This document shows, in pieces, positions 57,452 to 64,000 of a stretch of 64,000 nucleotides of DNA. A program made the position numbers and the translations under genes. This stretch comes from Verrucomicrobiota bacterium (GTDB lineage: Bacteria > Verrucomicrobiota > Verrucomicrobiia > Opitutales > Opitutaceae): NCBI GenBank assembly GCA_019510185.1, contig JAEKKV010000014.1:62001-126000 (forward strand), read 5' to 3'. Below the pieces are notes generated by a model. It searched no databases and was not told the DNA's origin. It was given only the letters and a program-made list of their open reading frames with translations. Positions within the stretch are counted from its first letter, which is position 1, and the number at the start of each line of letters is the position of its first letter.

Positions 57452-58951
57452 ATGGGATGGCTATCCGACTTCTTCCGCCTGGCGTGGGGACTTCTTTATT
57501 GGAACGCGCGGAAGAGTTTTTATCGGCTGCGCCGGGGCCGTTCCGCCTGTCCGTGCCAGGACCCCAGCGACTCGGGCCGCGCTTGGGAAACGCATTGCAA
57601 CGCCGTGGTGTACTGGAGGAAGGCCTCCCGCTTCCGGCGGGTTTGCCCGCTGCTTCGGCAAGATCCGACTTTCGGCTGGCGATGCTCGGCCAATCAGGCC
57701 GACGTACGACCTTTCTGGTTACGCGCGCTGGGCTTCTATGGGGCGGGATTCACGGCGCTCTACCTTGCCGGCACGATCGGCGCCTTCACCCTGTTGCGCT
57801 CGTCCGGCTACGGCGTCACCTACGCCAACATTGCCTGGCCTGCCGCTTGGTCGGAATTTCGGACGATACGGGCGGAATTCTTTTTTGAAAAATTTCAAAC
57901 CGCTTACGCCCGGGGAGACATTCGTGAAGGGCTCCTCTCCCTCTCGCTGGCTTACAACCTCGATTCGCAAAACTATCGGGCCGGCCGGCTGCTGGCCCAG
58001 CTCTATCAAGGCGCCCAGCCCGCGCTTTCCGACCAGGTGTACCGCCGGCTGCTGGCCGAGCATCCCGAGGAGGCCGAAGCGACCGCGCAGGCGTTTTTTC
58101 GCTCCTTGCTGGCGCGCGGTGATTTCCCGGCCATCCAGACACTCGCCCGCGACCGCATTCTCGCCACTCCGGGCCGTGCCTCCGCGTGGCTAAACGCGCT
58201 GTTTTTCGCCAACCAGCGCACCGGAGATGCCGCCGTGCTCGACGAACTCCTCAACGCCACCGCCGACGCCCGTTTTTCTCTCGACACTCACACCGTGCTC
58301 ATGCTCGCCGTCCGGCTGCGCACCACGCCACCCGAGGAGGGGCGGCGCCATCTGCTCGCCAGCGCCGCCGGCGGAGTCTCCGGCTACCCCTTGTACTTTA
58401 TCTGCCGCGAGCTGCTTGCACGCGGGTTTCACCAAGACGCGCTCGCACTCCTCGATCAGGAGAGCGGCCTCGAGCCTCGCGATCGCACCGCGCTTCGCCT
58501 GGACGCCTTGGCGGCGGGAGGCTGGAACAACGCGCGGCGACGGGAAGTTGAAGGCCTGCTCGTTGCGCCACCGACGGCGGCCACGGTGGAACTGCTCAGC
58601 GCCCACCTTATCCGGCGACCCGACCCGACGTTGTTGGAAGTTCTGTGCGCCCGCCTCGATCCCTCGCCGCTGCCGGCCGTGGAGGCCAATTATCCCGCCT
58701 ATCTTGCGATCTTTTGCGCGGCGGGAGTGAACAAGAACGAAGCGCGGCTCCGCTGGGCCTCCGATCGTCTCAAGGAAATCATTCACACCAGCTCCCGCCG
58801 GCTCGACGCCGTCGGCGCGTGGATGCTGGCGGATCGACAACCCGGTGGCATCGAAAACCAGCTCCCTTCGCTTCAACCCTTGTCGTTGGAGATCAGTTAC
58901 GCCTTGCTTTCCCACTACTCTCCGGCGCCCGCGACGGCCGGCGCTTTCTGA
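57452..58951 (+). CDS. Cys-rich membrane protein with helical repeats, exosortase-linked
   Basis: 499 residues from the ATG at 57452 (a GTG two codons earlier is possible). The N-terminal 90 residues are basic with five cysteines (ACPCQDP, THCNAV, RRVCPLL, GWRCSAN), which could bind a metal. A membrane helix follows at about 92-112 (LGFYGAGFTALYLAGTIGAFTLL). The rest, about 350 residues, consists of paired Ala/Leu-rich helices like tetratricopeptide repeats and probably lies in the periplasm. Its stop overlaps the exosortase start (TGATG), so the two are tightly coupled. No named family recognised; a role with exosortase is inference. Confidence 0.75.
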   Translation: MGWLSDFFRLAWGLLYWNARKSFYRLRRGRSACPCQDPSDSGRAWETHCNAVVYWRKASRFRRVCPLLRQDPTFGWRCSANQADVRPFWLRALGFYGAGFTALYLAGTIGAFTLLRSSGYGVTYANIAWPAAWSEFRTIRAEFFFEKFQTAYARGDIREGLLSLSLAYNLDSQNYRAGRLLAQLYQGAQPALSDQVYRRLLAEHPEEAEATAQAFFRSLLARGDFPAIQTLARDRILATPGRASAWLNALFFANQRTGDAAVLDELLNATADARFSLDTHTVLMLAVRLRTTPPEEGRRHLLASAAGGVSGYPLYFICRELLARGFHQDALALLDQESGLEPRDRTALRLDALAAGGWNNARRREVEGLLVAPPTAATVELLSAHLIRRPDPTLLEVLCARLDPSPLPAVEANYPAYLAIFCAAGVNKNEARLRWASDRLKEIIHTSSRRLDAVGAWMLADRQPGGIENQLPSLQPLSLEISYALLSHYSPAPATAGAF

Positions 58952-60546
58952 TGCCCCCCGCCCCCTCATCTTCGTCAAGCCGGTCGATCGCCTCCTTCGG
59001 TGTGCTCGCGCTGGCCGGACTGCTGACTGCCGCGCTGAGCGTACTGCTGTGGCCGCAATGGCGGCACAATCCCGACCTCTCCCACGGCCTGTTCATGCCG
59101 GCGATTTTCCTCCTGCTGGTTTATGAAAGCCGGCGGCGTGGCCCCGGGCGCTACCTGCCCGAGACGCCTCTCGTCAAAACCCTGCGCGTCATCGCCGTCT
59201 TCGGCGGACTCGCGCTGGTGACGCTGGGCGGGCTCTTCGCTGCCGCCGTCGGCTGGTCGCATGCGCTGGTGGATTTCGTGCTCGCCGCCGCGCTGGCTGT
59301 GTTGTTGTTCGCCGCGCTGCTCTGGCTCGCGGGCGACACCGTGCGCCGCGTACCGTTCAATTGGACTTCTCTGGTGGCGGTCGGCCTGTGGCCTCTCAGT
59401 GCGCCCATTCCGCCCGGCACCTACCAGCACATCACCTTGAGCCTGCAATTGTGGGTAACCCAGGCCGTCGTGCACGGGCTCCATTTGCTGGGCATTCCTG
59501 CCACCACGATGGGCAACGTCATCGAGCTCGCCCACACCCAGGTCGGCGTCGAAGAGGCCTGCAGCGGTGTGCGCAGTCTCATTTCCTGCCTGGTGGCCGG
59601 ATTCTTTTTTTCCGCCACGCTCGTACGCCAGCCTTGGGCGCGCGCCCTGCTCATCGCGATCTCCGCGCCATTGGCCGTGGCCATGAACCTGCTGCGCTCG
59701 TTCACCCTCACTCTCTTCGCGAATGCGGGCGTGGACATCGGGGGGCTTTGGCACGACCTCACCGGCTTCGCCGTGCTGGGTGGAACGGCCCTGATCCTCG
59801 GTGGTCTCGCGCTATGGCTCGAGGACGAGCGCGTTCCCGCCGCGCCGCCCCAACCCGCCGCACCGGCCTCCGGCTCCGGCGGCTGGGGCGTTCCCGCCGG
59901 CCTGGCCGCCGCCGGCCTCCTCGTAGCATTTTTCGCTTTCAACACGCACAGCACCCCGCGAACGAACGCCACCGTCGCCCCCGATTTGGAGCGCATCCTG
60001 CCAGCCACCGTCCCCGGCTGGCAGGTGATCACTACCGGCGATCTTTACCGCTTTTCCGCCACGCTCGAAACCGACCGCCTCGTCCAGCGCACCTATGTGC
60101 GCAATGCGACCTCCGGCGGTCCCCCGCTCCAGGTCACCGTCTATCTTGCGTATTGGGCGGCCGGACAGGTGCCGGTGAGCGCCGTCTCCGCGCACACGCC
60201 GGAGGCCTGCTGGCCGGGCAGCGGCTGGACGGCCCGCCCGCAACCGGTCGTGCCCTCTCCTTTTCGCACGGGCAACCGCGTCCTGCCGGCGCCGGAATAC
60301 CGCCTGTTCGCCAGCGCGGATTATCCACAGCACGTCTGGTATTGGCATCTCTATGACGGACGACCGATCGTGCAAATCGATCCCCGCTCTCCCCGGGCGC
60401 TGCTCGCGCTCGCCCTGCGTTACGGATTCCGCACGGCGGGCGACCAGCTCTTCGTGCGCATTTCCAGCAACCAGCCCTGGGATGCCCTGCAAAACGACCC
60501 GCTGGTCATCGAGGTGCTCTCCCGCCTCCGCCCTTTCGGACTTTGA
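58951..60546 (+). CDS. Exosortase with fused EpsI-type C-terminal domain
   Basis: 531 residues. The first about 295 residues are a polytopic exosortase with catalytic triad Cys204 (EEACSGVRSL), Arg249 (MNLLRSFTL) and His268 (LWHDLTGFAVL). A membrane helix and then a periplasmic EpsI/DUF3485-type domain follow (DLERILPATVPGWQV, VSAVSAHTPEACWPGSGW). Exosortases recognise PEP-CTERM tails, cleave at or near the PEP motif and release or attach the protein at the surface. The giant protein at 10541-16483 has such a tail. The longer upstream frame is a shadow; the ATG at 58951 overlaps the previous stop by one base. Confidence 0.93.
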   Translation: MPPAPSSSSSRSIASFGVLALAGLLTAALSVLLWPQWRHNPDLSHGLFMPAIFLLLVYESRRRGPGRYLPETPLVKTLRVIAVFGGLALVTLGGLFAAAVGWSHALVDFVLAAALAVLLFAALLWLAGDTVRRVPFNWTSLVAVGLWPLSAPIPPGTYQHITLSLQLWVTQAVVHGLHLLGIPATTMGNVIELAHTQVGVEEACSGVRSLISCLVAGFFFSATLVRQPWARALLIAISAPLAVAMNLLRSFTLTLFANAGVDIGGLWHDLTGFAVLGGTALILGGLALWLEDERVPAAPPQPAAPASGSGGWGVPAGLAAAGLLVAFFAFNTHSTPRTNATVAPDLERILPATVPGWQVITTGDLYRFSATLETDRLVQRTYVRNATSGGPPLQVTVYLAYWAAGQVPVSAVSAHTPEACWPGSGWTARPQPVVPSPFRTGNRVLPAPEYRLFASADYPQHVWYWHLYDGRPIVQIDPRSPRALLALALRYGFRTAGDQLFVRISSNQPWDALQNDPLVIEVLSRLRPFGL

Positions 60547-60549
60547 CCC

Positions 60550-60642
60550 ATGTTGTTTCGCCTCACCACCCGCGAACGTTACGCGCTCGGCGTTATCGCC
60601 CTGTTGATCGCCCTCGGTCTGCTCGGCCTCGCCGTACTGTGA
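60550..60642 (+). CDS. 30-residue predicted membrane peptide after exosortase
   Basis: The frame opens 3 bp after the exosortase stop and encodes MLFRLTTRERYALGVIALLI then ALGLLGLAVL, a basic N-terminus followed by one membrane helix and a stop. It has the look of a small membrane subunit, or of the truncated N-terminus of a longer protein; ComEA-like and similar proteins begin in this way. A frame shifted by one base downstream reads IAGGPALIPVDLPAE before its own stop, so a broken longer gene is possible. Confidence 0.45.
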   Translation: MLFRLTTRERYALGVIALLIALGLLGLAVL

Positions 60643-60782
60643 TTGCCGGCGGACCGGCGCTTATTCCGGTTGATTTGCCCGCCGAAACACCGAAGCTCGC
60701 CCCACTTCGATGCGCCCGTGCGTTACAGCCGTGATGGCCTTTGCTTTCTCCCTCCTGTGACCGCCTTTCGCCTCCTTTCCTC

Positions 60783-61844
60783 ATGAATGCCGCTCCCTCC
60801 GCCGCGATCATTCCGCCCGACGAAGAACAACACGCCATCGACGCGCAGATCCTCCAGCGCGTGGCCGCCGGCGATGCCTCCGCCCTCGGCGAGCTCTACG
60901 ACCGCTGGAGTCCGGCGTTGCTCGCCGTCATCCGCCTCGCCCTCCCTGGCAACCCGAAGGCCGAGGATGTGCTCCACGACGTGTTCGTGACGATTTGGGA
61001 CAAGGCTAACGATTTCGAGGCTTCCCGCGGACACGCCTACCCTTGGGCACTGATGCTCACCCGCAACCGCCTCCGTGAAATTCCCGGAGCCGACCTCCGT
61101 GTCGCGCCCGAGGCGATCTCTGACGGCGAACATCATCCCGTTGCCAAGCCCGCGCCCTCCCTCCCGGCTCCCTCGGCAGAGTTGCGCCAACGCATCCTCG
61201 CCTCCATCGCCGCTCACTCGACGACCTCCCCCGATCACGTCGTGCCGTTCTTTCTGCCTGCATGGACTGCCTGGGCCGCCGCCGGTGTCTTCGCCCTCGC
61301 CTCCGGTTTTTTCGCCATCAAGAGCTTCAACGTCCGCGGCCAGTTCCAGTCGCTTCGCGAGAACGAACGGCTCGCCCGCATCGAGGCCCAAAGTCTGCAC
61401 AACCTCCTCGAGGCCGAGCGCCTGCTCTCCCGTCAGCAAATCGATGCCCTCAAGTTTGCCCAAATCGATGCAAGCGCCCTGCGCACCGCTCTCTCCGAGC
61501 TGAAAAACAAAACCGCGCTCACCGAGTTGAAAATCTCCCTGCTGGCGGCCCCCGCCGCTCGCAACACGCCCACCGCCCGCGCCGTCGCCGTCTGGAATCC
61601 CCGCACGCAAGAAGGCCTCTGCGCCATCTCGGGGCTTCCGATTCCTCCCGCCGGCCAGGATTACCAACTCTGGATCGGCGCCACGCCCGTCAACGTGGTG
61701 ACGGTCGATCCCGCGACAGGCTCCGCCCGCGTTGTCTTTAAAACCAGCGCCGAAACCCAACATCCGCTCGTCTTCACCCTGACGCTCGAACGTCAAGGCG
61801 GCGCCTCCACAGCCGAAGGCCCCGTCGTCCTCCGCGGCGAGTGA
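60783..61844 (+). CDS. Fusion of sigma-70 region 2 to a membrane anti-sigma-K domain
   Basis: 353 residues from the ATG at 60783. Residues 22-98 are an ECF-type sigma region 2 (RVAAGDASALGELYDRWSP, KAEDVLHDVFVTIWDKAN, HAYPWALMLTRNRLRE). No region 4 follows: residues 100-130 are a Pro/Ala linker, then PSAELRQRILASIAAH, typical of anti-sigma-K (RskA) cytoplasmic parts. One membrane helix (157-177), a long coiled coil (183-250) and a C-terminal RskA domain (262-353, VAVWNPRTQEGLC, GQDYQLWIG, GPVVLRG) complete it. The anti-sigma N-terminal sigma-binding domain is also missing. It looks like an in-frame fusion of a sigma/anti-sigma pair. It follows the exosortase genes. Confidence 0.82.
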   Translation: MNAAPSAAIIPPDEEQHAIDAQILQRVAAGDASALGELYDRWSPALLAVIRLALPGNPKAEDVLHDVFVTIWDKANDFEASRGHAYPWALMLTRNRLREIPGADLRVAPEAISDGEHHPVAKPAPSLPAPSAELRQRILASIAAHSTTSPDHVVPFFLPAWTAWAAAGVFALASGFFAIKSFNVRGQFQSLRENERLARIEAQSLHNLLEAERLLSRQQIDALKFAQIDASALRTALSELKNKTALTELKISLLAAPAARNTPTARAVAVWNPRTQEGLCAISGLPIPPAGQDYQLWIGATPVNVVTVDPATGSARVVFKTSAETQHPLVFTLTLERQGGASTAEGPVVLRGE

Positions 61845-61936
61845 ACGTCAACCCCTTTTCCGTCCGGCGTTTCGCGCGCGCCTGACCCAACTTGCGCCTT
61901 GTCACCTGCGCCCGCGCCGCGAAGCCTCTTTCCCCT

Positions 61937-63127
61937 ATGGTCATCAAACCCAAAGTCCGTGGATTCGTCTGTGTCACCGCTCATCCCGCCGGCTGCGCCG
62001 CCCATGTCCAGGAGCAGATCGACTACGTGAAGGCCAAGGGTCCGCTCAAGAACGGCCCCAAGAAGGTCCTCGTGATCGGCGCCTCCACCGGCTACGGCCT
62101 CGCCTCGCGCATCGGCGCCGCCTTCGGCTCTGGCGCCGCGACCATCGGCGTCTTTTTCGAGCGTCCCTCCGAACCCGACAAGACCGCCACCCCCGGCTGG
62201 TACAACACCGCCGCCTTCACCAAGGCCGCGAAAGCCGCCGGTCTGTATGCCAAAAATTTCAACGGCGACGCCTTCTCCGACGCCCTCAAAACCGAGGTCC
62301 TCGCCGCCATCAAGCGCGACCTCGGCCAGGTTGACCTCATCGTCTACTCCCTCGCTTCCCCCCGCCGCACGCACCCCAAGACCGGCGTCACCCACAAGTC
62401 CACCCTCAAGCCCGTCGGCCAGACCTACTCCAATAAGACCGTCGATACCGACAAGGGCATCGTCAGCACCGTCACCATCGAGCCGGCCAACGAGGCCGAG
62501 ATCGCCGACACCACCGCCGTCATGGGCGGCGAAGACTGGGAAATGTGGATCAACGCTCTCGCCGACGCCAACCTCCTGGCTCCCGGCGCCACCTCCGTTG
62601 CCTACTCCTACATCGGACCCGAGCTCACCTGGCCCATCTACAAAAACGGCACCATCGGCCTTGCCAAAAACGATCTCGAGCGCGCCGGGAAAGCCATTAA
62701 TGCCACCCTCAAGACCATCGGCTACGGCCGTGCCTTCATCTCCGTCAACAAGGCCCTCGTCACCCAGGCCAGCTCCGCCATCCCTGTCGTCCCGCTCTAC
62801 ATTTCGATCCTCTACAAGATCATGAAATCGAAGGGCACGCACGAAGGCTGCATCGAGCAGATCGACCGCCTTTTCCGCACGCAGATGTACGGCGGCACCG
62901 GCCTTGAATTCGACAATGCCGGCCGCGTGCGCATCGACGACTGGGAAATGAAGCCCGATGTCCAGGCCGCGGTCGCAAAACTCTGGCCCGAGGTCACCAC
63001 CGAGAATCTCGCCGCGCTCACCGACATCGCCGGCTACCGCACCGAGTTCCTGAAGCTCTTCGGTTTCGGTCTTCCCGGCATCAACTACGAGGCCGACATC
63101 GATCCGCATGTCGAATTGCCCGCCTGA
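61937..63127 (+). CDS. fabV: Trans-2-enoyl-ACP reductase FabV
   Basis: 396 residues. The N-terminus MVIKPKVRGFVCVTAHPAGC and the NADH-binding motif VLVIGASTGYGLASRIGAAFG match FabV. The catalytic motif Y-x8-K is Tyr235 to Lys244 (YKNGTIGLAK), in the same positions as in characterised FabV. It catalyses the last reduction in fatty-acid elongation and, in other bacteria, gives resistance to triclosan. It is monocistronic, 92 bp after the sigma/anti-sigma fusion, with a terminator behind it. Confidence 0.96.
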   Translation: MVIKPKVRGFVCVTAHPAGCAAHVQEQIDYVKAKGPLKNGPKKVLVIGASTGYGLASRIGAAFGSGAATIGVFFERPSEPDKTATPGWYNTAAFTKAAKAAGLYAKNFNGDAFSDALKTEVLAAIKRDLGQVDLIVYSLASPRRTHPKTGVTHKSTLKPVGQTYSNKTVDTDKGIVSTVTIEPANEAEIADTTAVMGGEDWEMWINALADANLLAPGATSVAYSYIGPELTWPIYKNGTIGLAKNDLERAGKAINATLKTIGYGRAFISVNKALVTQASSAIPVVPLYISILYKIMKSKGTHEGCIEQIDRLFRTQMYGGTGLEFDNAGRVRIDDWEMKPDVQAAVAKLWPEVTTENLAALTDIAGYRTEFLKLFGFGLPGINYEADIDPHVELPA

Positions 63128-63167
63128 CCGCAGGCCTTGGGACCTCTGAGTCTTTTTCGATCCCCCG

Positions 63168-63196
63168 ACGCCCGGCCTCACCGCCGGGCGTTTTTA
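63168..63196 (+). terminator. Rho-independent terminator of fabV
   Basis: 9-bp perfect stem acgcccggc / gccgggcgt with a 6-nt loop and a T-run, 40 bp after the stop codon. Confidence 0.9.
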
Positions 63197-63229
63197 TTCC
63201 GCGAACAAATTTGAAACCAGAAGCCTGCG

Positions 63230-63258
63230 CCTGCCTGGGTTATCTCCACCCAGGCAGG
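63230..63258 (-). terminator. Hairpin downstream of ahcY
   Basis: 11-bp perfect stem cctgcctgggt / acccaggcagg with a 7-nt loop, 8 bp beyond the ahcY stop on the minus strand. No clear T-run follows, so it may act with Rho or as a 3' stabiliser. Confidence 0.55.
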
Positions 63259-63266
63259 CAGGCGAT

Positions 63267-64000
<734 letters not shown>

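Overview
The window is about 64 kb of GC-rich chromosomal DNA, most likely from a verrucomicrobium close to Opitutaceae. The reasons are a giant autotransporter-repeat protein with a PEP-CTERM tail, an exosortase with a fused EpsI-type domain, a large pilin-like protein resembling the Verru_Chthon cassette A family, FabV as enoyl-ACP reductase and a Rho factor with a long low-complexity N-terminus. This taxonomic call is inference from gene content. No 16S gene is present, and I see no phage, insertion sequence, CRISPR array or plasmid gene.

Layout. 1-5295 (minus) is an unusual lipid or polyene type cluster: two CrtI-like FAD oxidoreductases, an EamA transporter, an acyl carrier protein and a FabF-type ketosynthase; it runs off the left edge. 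galE (5354-6343) reads away from it. 6451-7499 is a compact Phd-type antitoxin / zeta-type kinase pair with a candidate operator. 7557-10285 holds an orphan NtrC-family response regulator and a LacI-family repressor. 10541-21326 is a cell-surface region: a 1980-residue beta-repeat PEP-CTERM protein, a 1269-residue pilin-like protein and a small secreted partner. A 537-bp non-coding stretch with a 60-bp direct repeat follows.

21864-38354 is mostly housekeeping: a UvrA, an AI-2E family exporter, DoxX, a DUF3108 protein, a 3-methyladenine glycosylase, an MFS carrier, a PfkB kinase, ribosomal proteins L21 and L27, HisF, phosphatase and hydrolase enzymes and a YhaM-like nuclease, with several unknown secreted or membrane proteins between. 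38424-46985 (minus) reads coaE-rho-pilB-pilT-pilB-pilC, a type IV pilus or type II secretion motor set. 47094-57398 has an HD protein, a YifB ATPase, tRNA-Glu(CTC), a bifunctional nuclease family protein, a tRNA-dihydrouridine synthase, SufT, SppA, an unknown 497-residue protein, RlmF and a DapF homologue lacking both catalytic cysteines.

57452-61844 is the most unusual segment: a Cys-rich membrane repeat protein, the exosortase, a 30-residue membrane peptide, and a single polypeptide that joins sigma-70 region 2 directly to a membrane anti-sigma-K domain with no sigma region 4. The exosortase is a plausible processing enzyme for the PEP-CTERM protein 48 kb away, and the pilus motors could serve the pilin-like protein. 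fabV and a partial ahcY close the window.
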